The notes under the pieces: generated by a model
What the model was told of the DNA's origin: nothing
The model's database searches: none
The model's input: the letters and a program-made list of their open reading frames with translations, nothing else
Made by a program: the position numbers and the translations under genes
Shown: in pieces, positions 1 to 7,815 of the stretch
Position numbering within the stretch: position 1 is the stretch's first letter
Layout of the letters: each line of letters opens with the position of its first letter
NCBI GenBank assembly: GCA_016867395.1
Contig: VGJS01000024.1
Span: 1 to 57,120, forward strand
DNA from: Candidatus Handelsmanbacteria bacterium
Lineage (GTDB): Bacteria > Latescibacterota > UBA2968 > UBA8231
Reading direction: 5' to 3'
Length of the DNA: 57,120 nt

Positions 1-1
1 A

Positions 2-238
2 ACCCATCGCGAGGCGCTGCTGGCCTGCCTGGCCTTCCCGTTGTCCCACCGACCACGGTTGCGCACCACCAATGCCGTCGAACGACTCAACCGCGAGATC
101 GCCCCAAGGTCCGACGTGGTCCAGATCTTCCCCAACGAGCAGGCCTGCCTGCGACTGGTTGCGGCCCTGGCCATGGAGTGGGCCGAAGAGTGGACCACCG
201 GAAAGAGGTACCTCGACCTTGAACTATTGAACCAGTGA
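2..238 (+). CDS. IS256-family transposase, C-terminal fragment cut by window edge
   Basis: The frame is already open at the first base and ends at TGA 236-238, giving about 78 residues. The conserved C-terminal stretch of IS256/Mutator transposases is visible: LRTTNAVERLNREI followed by an arginine, then VVQIFPNEQACLRLV, an EEW motif and a terminal RYLDLELL segment. In this family the catalytic DDE residues lie mostly upstream, so they are outside the window. It is therefore impossible to say whether the element is complete. It lies directly upstream of a toxin-antitoxin pair and marks the boundary of the glycan locus as a site of past insertion. The family call is confident; functionality is unknown. 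Confidence 0.85.
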   Translation, partial: THREALLACLAFPLSHRPRLRTTNAVERLNREIAPRSDVVQIFPNEQACLRLVAALAMEWAEEWTTGKRYLDLELLNQ

Positions 239-257
239 ACCGCCTACTCGGGATGCC

Positions 258-284
258 ATTTTACAGAAACTTCTGGACTTGACC
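258..284. repeat. Candidate right-end inverted repeat of the IS256-type element
   Basis: About 20 bases after the transposase stop lies ATTTTACAGAAACTTCTGGA followed by CTTGACC. IS256-family ends typically carry a sequence of this style (TTTACACAAA...GGAC) just outside the transposase. The left end is outside the window, so the match cannot be confirmed. Confidence 0.35.
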
Positions 285-474
285 GTCAATTGGAGGGGTT
301 TCTCCCCAGAGCATGGCGAAAAGTAATCAGCGCGAAGTGCTTACTGGTTTTGCACGCAGGAGACTGCGGCCAAAGATATTTGGCGGCGGATCTACCGGCA
401 AGCACCCTGTTTATCTCCTCGTCAAGACCTCTCTTCGTAAAACCCCCTTTTCTTGCGACCCTCTCTTTGTTATC

Positions 475-512
475 TTGAGGTCACCATTCTATCATACCAA
501 AATATCATACCA
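475..512 (+). promoter_or_regulatory. Probable promoter and direct-repeat operator of the toxin-antitoxin pair
   Basis: A possible -35 TTGAGG at 475-480 is followed after 17 bases by CAAAAT, a weak -10. The 10-mer TATCATACCA occurs twice, at 490-499 and 503-512, overlapping the -10 and lying just before the ribosome-binding site AGGAG (516-520). Toxin-antitoxin operons are generally repressed by their own ribbon-helix-helix antitoxin bound to short repeats over the promoter, which fits. The promoter assignment is inference. Confidence 0.4.
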
Positions 513-528
513 CATAGGAGTACATAGC

Positions 529-789
529 TTGGCCACCCAGAAGATCGCCATCACCTTGCCTGCCACCACCCTCCGGCATGTGGATCGGTGGGCGAAAAAA
601 CTGAAAAAATCGCGCAGCCGGCTCATCGCCGAGCAGATGGAGGAGCGACTCCGGCAGTTGGAAGAGGCGGAAGTGACCCGGCTCTACGACGAGACCTACC
701 AACAGGTGCAGGCCCGGACCGAGAACCGCGAGTTGGCAGAAGAACTGCTCGGCTTGTCGCCAGAGGCCCAAAGCGGGGAAAAGTGGTAA
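529..789 (+). CDS. Ribbon-helix-helix antitoxin of a PemK/MazF-type pair
   Basis: 86 residues. It starts at TTG 529, chosen because AGGAG lies 8 bases upstream and because the protein then begins with the beta strand QKIAITLPATTLRHVDRW, typical of a CopG/ParD-like ribbon-helix-helix DNA-binding domain (residues about 3-45). The rest is charged and probably helical, and would wrap the toxin. No ATG fits the alignment with the fold. Its stop overlaps the start of the toxin gene by 7 bases, the usual translationally coupled antitoxin-toxin order. Expected role: neutralise the toxin and repress the operon, probably through the repeats at 490-512. The exact antitoxin family is uncertain. Confidence 0.75.
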   Translation: MATQKIAITLPATTLRHVDRWAKKLKKSRSRLIAEQMEERLRQLEEAEVTRLYDETYQQVQARTENRELAEELLGLSPEAQSGEKW

Positions 790-1127
790 TCCAGCGAGGG
801 GATGTATTCTGGGCGCAACTTGGTCCGGCCACCGGCTCGGAGCCCGCACACCGGCGCCCGGTGATCATCATCCAGCGGGATGCGATCAACCGCAGCCAAT
901 TCAACACCGTGGTCGTGATCCCGCTGACCAGCCAGACGAGGCACAGCCACCTGCCGGGCAATGTGCTGCTCGGCAAAAGCGAGGCCAATATCCCCAAGGC
1001 CAGCTTGGCCAGGGCTACTCACCTGATGGTGGTGGACAAAGAGCGGCTGATTGAGAAGATCGGCACCCTCTCACAGGAACGCCTGGAGGCGATTGTCGAC
1101 GCGGTCTGCTGGGTGATCGGCAGATAA
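783..1127 (+). CDS. PemK/MazF-family endoribonuclease toxin
   Basis: 114 residues from GTG 783, which overlaps the antitoxin stop. The N-terminus QRGDVFWAQLGPATGSEPAH and the following RRPVIII are the family signature (RGdvw.vdl.P..GsE..k.RPvvvv), and NTVVVIPLTSQ is the conserved second motif. The C-terminal part includes LARATHLMVVDKERL, matching the catalytic-core strand with the dimer helix after it. MazF-like toxins cleave mRNA at short motifs. Length is normal and no disruption is seen. It ends 2 bases before the convergent stop of the priming glycosyltransferase, so the two genes meet tail to tail. Confidence 0.88.
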   Translation: MVIQRGDVFWAQLGPATGSEPAHRRPVIIIQRDAINRSQFNTVVVIPLTSQTRHSHLPGNVLLGKSEANIPKASLARATHLMVVDKERLIEKIGTLSQERLEAIVDAVCWVIGR

Positions 1128-1129
1128 GC

Positions 1130-2590
1130 CTACCTGGTGCTCTTCCCCGCCAGCACGAACCAGATGGTCTGCAGCATGATCTTGAAGTCGAGCCGCAGCG
1201 ACATGTTTTCGATGTAATAGAGGTCGTACTCCAGGCGCTCGCGGGCGATGCGGGTCAGGTCCTTGGCGTCCATGTCGAATTCGTGTTTGGACTGGGCCCA
1301 GCCCAGGAGCCCCGGCTTGACGTTGAAGCGCCGCATGTAGAGGGGGATCTGGTTCTTGAACTGCTCGACGAAGTAGGACCGCTCCGGCCGCGGGCCCACC
1401 AGACTCATCTCCCCGCGCAGAAAGTTGATGCACTGGGGCATCTCGTCCAGGTGCAGCGCCCGCAGCACCCGCCCCATGCGGGTCACCCGCGGGTCCCGGC
1501 CCTTCACCCACACCGGCCCGGTGCCTTCCTCGGCGTCCACCACCATGGAGCGGAACTTGTACATGGTGAAGATCCGGCCGCCCTTGCCCACCCGCTCCTG
1601 CTTGAAGAAGACCGGCCCGCGCGATTCGATCTTGATGCCCGCCGCCACCAGCAGCCACAGCGGGGCCAGCCCCACCAGGATCGCCAGGGACACCCCCAAG
1701 TCCACCAGCCGCTTGACGCTCTGCTCCCAGGCGGGCATCAGCTCCGAGCGCAGCTCCATCAGCGGGGCCCCGTAGATCTGCTGGGTGCGCACGTGGCCGG
1801 CGACGATGTCGTAGAGATCCGGGGTGATGCCAAAGGATACCGACTGGCCCGCGGCTCCCTCGACGATGCGCAGCACCTCCTGGTGCGAGTTGGACTGCAG
1901 GGCGATCAGCACCACCTCGACGTGGTGGGCCCCGATCAGCCCGGCCAGCCCCCCCCCCCCCCCCCCCACCGGCACCCCGCCGACTGCCCGGCGCTCCTCC
2001 TCGCCGCTGGCCCGCACAAAGCCCACCACCTCGTACCCCTGGGCCGGCGAGGCGCGCAGCTCCTGCAGGAGGCGCAGACCCCGCGCGTCGCTGCCCACGA
2101 TCAGGGTGTAGCGCCGGCCGATGCCCCGCACCAGCAGGGCCCGCTGCAGGCTGCGCAGCCCGACGCGACCCCCCCCCACCAGGGCGACCATAGCCAACCA
2201 GTAGGAGAGGAGCAGGGCCCGGGTGAGGGCCAGGGGTTTCTCCGCGTCGAAGGTGGCCACGAAAAGGAGCAGGGTGCCCAGGCTGACCACCTTGAAGACC
2301 TCGATGCTCTCGTCGAGGCGGGAGTTGGACTGGCTGTCCCGGTACAGGCCAAAAAAGAAAAAGAGCAGTAGCCAACACAGGCAGATGGCCGGCAGCGCGT
2401 CGTAGAGGTAGTACTCCAGGATGTAGGGGAAATCGGGCCGGGTGTTGACCGGATGGGTGCGCAGCCACTGGGCCATCACCCCGGGCAGGCCGCCGCCGGC
2501 ATACTTCATCCACAGAAAGAACACCGAGGCCAGGTTGATGGCCACCACGTCGCTGAGCAGGAGCAGGATTCTTTCCTGGAGCTTCAACAT
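1130..2590 (-). CDS. Polyprenyl-phosphate sugar-1-phosphate transferase starting exopolysaccharide synthesis
   Basis: 486 residues, the size of the large WbaP/exopolysaccharide-type polyprenyl glycosylphosphotransferases. Several N-terminal membrane segments (residues about 5-30, 62-82, 98-113, 122-140) precede a Rossmann-like CoA-binding-type domain (about 160-260) and the catalytic bacterial sugar transferase domain (about 290-486). The catalytic domain shows KRLVDLGVSL, GPVFFKQERVGKGG, MYKFRSM, the LRGEMSLVGPRPE signature and the VKPGLLGWAQ ending. It transfers a sugar phosphate to undecaprenyl phosphate at the inner membrane, the first step of glycan assembly. The start at ATG 2590 gives a proper hydrophobic N-terminus; the longer open frame upstream belongs to the neighbour's reverse frame. 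Residues 209-214 are six glycines encoded by a 19-base G tract (see separate entry). It is last in the minus-strand run after the GT2 and carbamoyltransferase genes. Confidence 0.92.
   Translation of the reverse strand: MLKLQERILLLLSDVVAINLASVFFLWMKYAGGGLPGVMAQWLRTHPVNTRPDFPYILEYYLYDALPAICLCWLLLFFFFGLYRDSQSNSRLDESIEVFKVVSLGTLLLFVATFDAEKPLALTRALLLSYWLAMVALVGGGRVGLRSLQRALLVRGIGRRYTLIVGSDARGLRLLQELRASPAQGYEVVGFVRASGEEERRAVGGVPVGGGGGGLAGLIGAHHVEVVLIALQSNSHQEVLRIVEGAAGQSVSFGITPDLYDIVAGHVRTQQIYGAPLMELRSELMPAWEQSVKRLVDLGVSLAILVGLAPLWLLVAAGIKIESRGPVFFKQERVGKGGRIFTMYKFRSMVVDAEEGTGPVWVKGRDPRVTRMGRVLRALHLDEMPQCINFLRGEMSLVGPRPERSYFVEQFKNQIPLYMRRFNVKPGLLGWAQSKHEFDMDAKDLTRIARERLEYDLYYIENMSLRLDFKIMLQTIWFVLAGKSTR
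1949..1967 (-). repeat. 19-base G homopolymer inside the priming transferase gene
   Basis: The plus strand shows 19 consecutive C (G on the coding strand). The frame is correct on both sides: GGVPV, six Gly, then LAGLIGAHHVEVVLIALQ. As deposited the gene is therefore in the ON state. Adding or losing one or two bases would shift the frame before the catalytic domain. Confidence 0.95.
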
Positions 2591-2597
2591 GATCGGT

Positions 2598-3740
2598 TCA
2601 GCCGCGCTTGATGGGCTGCCAGACGGTGTAGCGGTTGCCGGCCAAAAACTGCAAGAGCCCGGCCAGGGCCCCCAGGTTGATGGCGCAGAAATGGGCCGGG
2701 ATGTAGAAGAGGCCCAGCCGCCCCAGCGAGCGGGGGGCCAGGTTGCCGGCCAGGGCAAGCAGGTAGAACACCATCTGCACTGCGAAGAGGGCGCGGTACG
2801 GCTGCTGCCGACAGAGCACCCAGCTGCTGAATAGGGCGCAGAGCAGAAAGACCGGCACCAGCCAGCGCAGCACCTTGTGCGAGAGAACCTGCAGGGCTAA
2901 GCCGGGATGGGCGAAGGGGTTGAGCACCCCGGCCTCGGTGCGCAGGCCGTGCAGGCTGCGGGCGATGATGCGGGTGCGCCGCCTGAACTCCTCCCGGAAG
3001 CTCTTGCCGCTATGCTCGGTGGCCCGGGCCAGGGGCGCGTACACCACCCGGAACCCCTTGCGCCACACCCGCAGGGGCATGACGAAGTCGCTGATGATCT
3101 CCGGGGCCAGTTCGTCGAAGAGCCCGCGCCGCAGCGCGTAGATGGAACCGTTGGCCCCCACCAGGGAGCACAGGCGGCTCTCGCGCTTCTTGAGGAACTG
3201 CTCGTAGCGCCAGTAGAATCCCTCGCCCTTGCCGGCCCCTTCGCCCCCGGGGTTGAGGTAATCCAGTTCGCCGCAGACGCAGCCCACCCCTGGGTCGGCG
3301 AAGGGGCGTACCAGCTCCCGCAGGGCCCCTGGGGCGTACAGGCTGTTGGCGTCGGTGAAGACCAGCACCTCGCCGGTGGCCAGGCGCACCCCGGCGTTCT
3401 GGGCCGCGGTCTTGCCGGCGCGCTGATCCATGCGGTGCAGCAGCACCCCGCGTCCCCCGAACTGCCGGACAGTCTGGTCCGTGTCGTCCTGGGAGCCGTC
3501 GGAGACCACGATCACCTGCAGCTTGCCGGGGGGGTACTCCAGGCCGAGGGAGTTTCCGATTTTCTCGCCGATCACCGCCTCCTCGTTGTAGGCGCTGATG
3601 ATCAGGGAGAGCGAGGGCTTTTCGGGCAGTTCCGGGTAGGATGGGGGCCGGCGCCAGCAGGTCAGCAGCCACAAGAGCAGCGGGTAGAGCAGGTAGGTGT
3701 GGCCCACCCCCAGCACCGAGACCCAGAACAACGCCTCCAT
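2598..3740 (-). CDS. Membrane-anchored family 2 glycosyltransferase
   Basis: 380 residues from ATG 3740, which lies 1 base past the carbamoyltransferase stop and gives a natural N-terminal membrane helix (MEALFWVSVLGVGHTYLLYP). The GT-A fold follows: SLSLIISAYNEEAVIGEKI binds the nucleotide, VSDGSQDDT is the DXD-like region, VFTDANSLYAPGAL carries the second acidic motif, and RRTRIIARSLHGL lies in the QxxRW-like position. Three or more hydrophobic segments at the C-terminus (after about residue 280) place it in the inner membrane. This architecture is that of processive or polyprenyl-linked GT2 enzymes acting in exopolysaccharide assembly. Sugar specificity cannot be read from the sequence. 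Confidence 0.88.
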   Translation of the reverse strand: MEALFWVSVLGVGHTYLLYPLLLWLLTCWRRPPSYPELPEKPSLSLIISAYNEEAVIGEKIGNSLGLEYPPGKLQVIVVSDGSQDDTDQTVRQFGGRGVLLHRMDQRAGKTAAQNAGVRLATGEVLVFTDANSLYAPGALRELVRPFADPGVGCVCGELDYLNPGGEGAGKGEGFYWRYEQFLKKRESRLCSLVGANGSIYALRRGLFDELAPEIISDFVMPLRVWRKGFRVVYAPLARATEHSGKSFREEFRRRTRIIARSLHGLRTEAGVLNPFAHPGLALQVLSHKVLRWLVPVFLLCALFSSWVLCRQQPYRALFAVQMVFYLLALAGNLAPRSLGRLGLFYIPAHFCAINLGALAGLLQFLAGNRYTVWQPIKRG

Positions 3741-3741
3741 C

Positions 3742-5451
3742 CTATTGGGCGCACCCCAGCTTGGAAACCAGGAAGGGCCCCAGCACCAGGCGGTTGAGCC
3801 CCGAAGCGACCAGCACCCCCAGGGCATCGGCAGCCGAGCAGGCGATGGGAAAGCCGTGCAGGTTGAAGGAGGTGTTGAGCAGCACCTGGCGGCCGGTGCG
3901 GGCGGCAAAGGCGTCGATGATGGCCTCGTACGGGGGGTTCTGCCCGGCTTCGAGCAGCTGGGGCCTGGCGCTCAGATCGGCGTTGTGCACCGCGGCCATG
4001 AATTCCGAGCGCTTTTCGGTGGAGTCGAAGGTGTTCATCATGTAGGGCGAGGGCAGACCCTTTGGGTTGTGGAAGTAGGTCCCGGCCTCCCGCCGGCGCA
4101 CCACCGGGGCAAAGGGCATCCAGAAATCCCGCTTCTTGATCATGCGGTTGATCACCCGCACCACGTCCTGGTTGATGGGATCGGCGAGGATGGAGCGGTT
4201 GCCCAGGGCCCTGGCCCCGAACTCCATCGGCCCCGAAGCCCGGGCTACCACCTCGCCCCCGGCCAATAACCCGGCCACCCGCCCGGCCAGGTCGGCCGGC
4301 TCCTCCACCTCCACCCCTTCCACTGCGCGCAGGGCCTGGCGGCACTCGGCGGCGGACAGGTCGTTGCCCAGATACCCGTGCTCCAGGGGCTGCGGGGTTT
4401 CGCCGGCCTGGGCGGCCGCCAGGTAGCCGGCGCCCAGGGGCAGGGATTCGTCCCCGCAGGAGGGGAAGGCCTCGAAACACGCCACCTCGCCTAGTTCCGA
4501 GATGATCTTGTTGGCCTTGACGTTCATGAAGACCCCGCCGGCGGCCAGCACCCGGCCGATGCCGGTCTGCGCAGCACAGGCCCGCACCCAGCGGGCCATC
4601 AACTCCTCGGTGAAGAGCTGCAGGCCGGCGCAGATCTCGTCGAAGCGCAGCCGCTCCAGGTCGCGCTGCAGGCGCGGCCCCAGCCGCGAGAGGGCCTCGG
4701 GCACCTGGCGGCGGAAGGCCAGGGGATGGTTGGGGTCCAGATCGAGATAGCCGCGGAACACCTGGGCGACCCGGGCGGCCCGCTCCTGCGAGGCGTAGGG
4801 GGCCATGCCCATCAGCTTGTACTCGTGCTCCAGGGGCATGAAACCCAAGAGGTGGGTGGTCACCGCGTAGATCTCGCCCAGGCTGTCGGCCTGAGGGGTG
4901 AGGGCCAGGCGTTCGAGCCGGCCCCCCTCGCCCCGCCACACCGACCCGGAGAGCCCGTCCCCGCCCCCGTCGAGGGTCAGCACCAGGTAGGGCCCCTCGT
5001 CGCGGCGCAGGCCGTAGTAGGCGGTGGCCGCGTGGGCCTGGTGGTGGTCGAAAAATTCGACCCGCTCCGGGCTGAAACCCCAGGAGGCCGCCACCTCCCG
5101 CCTTTCCTGCATCCGCTGTTCGGTGCGCCACTGGCGGTACGCCGAGTTCGAGGCCAGCAGGCCCGCCGTCCCCTGGCGCAGCCCCCCGTTGTAGCGCTGG
5201 TCAAAACCTTCCTTGACCGCGTGGGGATGGCGCGGGGTGGCCAGGTAGCGCGAGGCCAGGCAGACCCGGTCCACCGCCGAGGCGGGCAGACCGGCCAGTT
5301 CCAGCACCCGCGCGGCGGCCAGGGCAGGCGGCCCGAAGAAGTTCTTGACCCCGGTCAGCCGCTCCTCCTGCAACACGTGCAGGACGCGCCCGCTAACACA
5401 CATCGCGGCGGCGGCGTTGTGGCCGTCGAATATCCCTAAATAGACACCCAT
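3742..5451 (-). CDS. NodU/CmcH-type O-carbamoyltransferase
   Basis: 569 residues, the usual length of the family. The N-terminal YgjD/Kae1-like ATP-binding domain begins MGVYLGIFDGHNAAAAM and contains EERLTGVKN, FFDHHQAHAATAYY (metal-binding His cluster near residue 135-143), LTLDGGGDGLSGSVW and AAGGVFMNVKANKIISE. The C-terminal domain shows MEFGARALGNRSILADP and FAPVVRRRE, the carbamoyl-adenylate transfer region. These enzymes move a carbamoyl group from carbamoyl phosphate to a hydroxyl of a sugar or antibiotic, as NodU does for Nod factor. Placed inside a glycan locus, between glycosyltransferase genes, it most likely decorates a sugar of the surface polysaccharide or its precursor. The start ATG 5451 faces the divergent GT4 gene over an 83-bp spacer. 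Confidence 0.92.
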   Translation of the reverse strand: MGVYLGIFDGHNAAAAMCVSGRVLHVLQEERLTGVKNFFGPPALAAARVLELAGLPASAVDRVCLASRYLATPRHPHAVKEGFDQRYNGGLRQGTAGLLASNSAYRQWRTEQRMQERREVAASWGFSPERVEFFDHHQAHAATAYYGLRRDEGPYLVLTLDGGGDGLSGSVWRGEGGRLERLALTPQADSLGEIYAVTTHLLGFMPLEHEYKLMGMAPYASQERAARVAQVFRGYLDLDPNHPLAFRRQVPEALSRLGPRLQRDLERLRFDEICAGLQLFTEELMARWVRACAAQTGIGRVLAAGGVFMNVKANKIISELGEVACFEAFPSCGDESLPLGAGYLAAAQAGETPQPLEHGYLGNDLSAAECRQALRAVEGVEVEEPADLAGRVAGLLAGGEVVARASGPMEFGARALGNRSILADPINQDVVRVINRMIKKRDFWMPFAPVVRRREAGTYFHNPKGLPSPYMMNTFDSTEKRSEFMAAVHNADLSARPQLLEAGQNPPYEAIIDAFAARTGRQVLLNTSFNLHGFPIACSAADALGVLVASGLNRLVLGPFLVSKLGCAQ

Positions 5452-5534
5452 GCGTATCTTAGATGACGCCTTCGCGCTCTTGGCGCAGACTCATCAAATC
5501 TCCACAATAAGCCAGAATTCGACAAGATCGCCCG

Positions 5535-6668
5535 ATGGACTCCATCTGCATCCTCAGCACCGTGCACCTGTGTTTCGATGTGCGCATGTTCCAGGCCGAG
5601 GCCCGCACCCTTGCCCGGGCCGGCTTTGCTGTCACCCTCATCGCCCTCGAAGACCCGACGCCCGGCGACCCTGGAGGGATCCGCATCCTCGCCCAGCCGC
5701 GGCCGCGACACCGGCTCCAGCGCATGCTCAGCACCCTGCGGGTGGTGCGCCTGGCCAGGGCCCAGCCGGCGGCGCTCTACGCCTTCCACGACCCCGAACT
5801 GCTGCCGGCGGCCCTGTTGCTCAAACTGCTCACCAGGCGCAAGCTGGTCTACGACGTCCACGAGGACGTGCCCGCCGCCATCCGCAGCCGGACCTGGCTG
5901 CCCCGGCCTCTGCGACCCCTGGCGGCCCGCCTCTACCGGTTGCTCGAGAGTCTGGCCCTGCCCTTTCTTGACGGCCTCACCCTGGCCGACCACGCCTACC
6001 AGAAGTACTACCGGGGCCGCCGCACCATCACCGCGCTCAACTACCCGCTAATGACCTATGCCGACCTGTACGAGGAACCCGGGCCCGACCGCCGCCCCAC
6101 CCTGGTCTACGCCGGCAGCATCACCGCCCTGCGCGGCTTGTACGAGATGATCGAACTGGCCCGGCGCCTGCGGCCGGACTTCCCAGACCTGCTGCTGCGC
6201 CTGGTGGGGCCGGTGGGCTCCCCCGAGGAAAAGGCCCGGGCCGGGGAGTTGATCGCCCGCCATGACCTGGGCGGCCACGTGGAGTTCACCGGCCTGGTCT
6301 CCCACCTGGAGGTGCACCGCCACATCCTCGACGCCGATGCGGGACTGGCCCTGCTCCACCCCGATCCCAACTACCTCCAATCCCTGCCCACCAAGATGTT
6401 CGAGTACATGATGATGGGCCGGCCGGTGGTGGTGTCCAACTTCCCCATGTGGGCGCAGATCGTCGCCGAATCCGGCTGCGGCTTTGCCCCCGATCCCCTC
6501 GACCTGGACGAGGTGGAGCAGGCGCTGCGCCGCCTGCTGGGGAACGAGGGGCTGCGCCGGGAGATGGGCCGCCGGGGCCGGGCGGCGGTGCTGGAGAAAT
6601 ACAGCTGGGAGAGGGAGGGGGAGCGCCTGGTGCAGTTCTACCGGGATCTGCTCAACGAGGGGCTCTGA
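5535..6668 (+). CDS. Family 4 glycosyltransferase
   Basis: 377 residues of GT-B fold. The N-terminal half holds CFDVRMFQAEARTLARAGFAV and FHDPELLPAALLLK followed by KLVYDVHED, typical of GT4 donors-side lid regions. The C-terminal half carries the nucleotide-sugar domain: LVYAGSITALRGLYEMIE, LRLVGPVGSPEEKA, FTGLVSHLEVHRHILDADAGLALLHP, then LPTKMFEYMMMGRPVVVSN with the EX7E-like acidic region. It is the only plus-strand gene among its neighbours, divergent from the carbamoyltransferase, and its last 17 bases overlap the 3' end of the convergent GT4 gene. Predicted cytoplasmic enzyme adding a sugar to the lipid-linked repeat unit; substrate unknown. Confidence 0.9.
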   Translation: MDSICILSTVHLCFDVRMFQAEARTLARAGFAVTLIALEDPTPGDPGGIRILAQPRPRHRLQRMLSTLRVVRLARAQPAALYAFHDPELLPAALLLKLLTRRKLVYDVHEDVPAAIRSRTWLPRPLRPLAARLYRLLESLALPFLDGLTLADHAYQKYYRGRRTITALNYPLMTYADLYEEPGPDRRPTLVYAGSITALRGLYEMIELARRLRPDFPDLLLRLVGPVGSPEEKARAGELIARHDLGGHVEFTGLVSHLEVHRHILDADAGLALLHPDPNYLQSLPTKMFEYMMMGRPVVVSNFPMWAQIVAESGCGFAPDPLDLDEVEQALRRLLGNEGLRREMGRRGRAAVLEKYSWEREGERLVQFYRDLLNEGL

Positions 6669-7815
6669 GCACCTCCTCGTACACCGCCAGGAGCCGGGCG
6701 GCGATGCGGCGGTAGTCGTACTCCTCCTCGGCGCGCCGGCGGATGGCCTGCCGGTCGTAGTCGGCGTAGTGGTCGAGCACCGCCTCGATGCCCCTGGCCA
6801 ATCCCTCTACCTCCCGCACTCCCACCAACTGCCCCAGTCCCGGCCGCACCAACTCCTCGGGCCCGCCGCAGCGAGTGGCCACCAGGGGCAGGCCGCAGGC
6901 CAGGGCCTCCACCAGCACCAGGGGCAGGCCCTCGGAGAAGCTGGGCAGCACCAACACGTCGGCTTCCCCCATCTGCCGGGGCACCTCGGCCCAGGGCACC
7001 TCGGCGGCGAACTCCACGCAATCCCCCAGCCCCAGCCGAGCCACCTGCTCGCGGAAGGGCGCCTCGGTCCCGGTGGCGCTGCTGCCGCCCACCAGCTTGA
7101 GGGAGATATCGCCCCGGCGCTGCCGCAGCAGGGCCAGGGCCTCCAGCAAGACCCCCAATCCTTTGGCCGCGTCGAAGCGCCCGACGTAGAGCAGCCGCCA
7201 CCCTCCCTCGCCGGGCCGCCGGCTCCCCGGCCGGAAGAGTTCACAGTCCACCCCGTTGGGGATCACCCGCAGGCCCCGCGCCCCCAACTCCCGCGCCAAT
7301 CCCCCCAGTTCCTGGCTCACCGCGACTACGGCCTGGGCCTGTTGCAGGGCCCGCGCCACCAGGGGCCGCCAGCGCGGATCGCGCGGCAGATCCTTGAGGT
7401 CGTGGCCGTGGACGGTGATCACCACCGGCCGTCCCAGGAGCCGGCCGTACTCCACCGCGGCCAGGCCATCGGGATAGGCGCAATGGGCGTGGATCAGGTC
7501 GGGAGGAGGCCGGCCCTCCTGGCTGCGGACCAGGGCGCCCAGGTAGAAACGCCACACCCTCGAGAAGAACATCCGGCGGGGAATGGTCAGATAAGAGGGC
7601 CGCTCCAGCTCCACCCCGTCCAGCACCTCGCGGCGGGGCAGGGTGGGGTACGCGCTCCAGCGGCCAAAGCCGGGTAGGGGTGGGAACCAGGGGGTGGGCG
7701 AGACCACCCGCACCCCGGCCAGGGCGGCGAGGAAGCGGGCCTGGTTGTGGACGAAACTGCCGGCGGTGCGGGACAGGCTGCTGGGGTAGAGGTGCGAGGC
7801 GACCAGCAGGTTCAC
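6652..7815 (-). CDS. Family 4 glycosyltransferase
   Basis: 387 residues from GTG 7815, chosen because it forms a GTGA overlap with the upstream polymerase stop and gives VNLLVASHLYPSSLSRTAGSFV, the usual GT4 beginning. The GT-B signature is complete: DLIHAHCAYPDGLAAV and VVITVHGHDL in the N-domain, then RVIPNGVDCELFRPG, LLYVGRFDAAKGLGVLLEAL, VLVLPSFSEGLPLVLVEALA (EX7E retaining-enzyme motif) and VATRCGGPEELV. Translationally coupled to the Wzy-like and Wzx-like genes, so it belongs to the same assembly pathway. The sugar donor is not predictable. Confidence 0.92.
   Translation of the reverse strand: MNLLVASHLYPSSLSRTAGSFVHNQARFLAALAGVRVVSPTPWFPPLPGFGRWSAYPTLPRREVLDGVELERPSYLTIPRRMFFSRVWRFYLGALVRSQEGRPPPDLIHAHCAYPDGLAAVEYGRLLGRPVVITVHGHDLKDLPRDPRWRPLVARALQQAQAVVAVSQELGGLARELGARGLRVIPNGVDCELFRPGSRRPGEGGWRLLYVGRFDAAKGLGVLLEALALLRQRRGDISLKLVGGSSATGTEAPFREQVARLGLGDCVEFAAEVPWAEVPRQMGEADVLVLPSFSEGLPLVLVEALACGLPLVATRCGGPEELVRPGLGQLVGVREVEGLARGIEAVLDHYADYDRQAIRRRAEEEYDYRRIAARLLAVYEEVLRAPR

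Noticed and set aside
5452..5534. Divergent promoter between the carbamoyltransferase and GT4 genes
   Set aside because: Only weak matches (for example TTGTCG with GAGATT) are present; I could not support a specific promoter.
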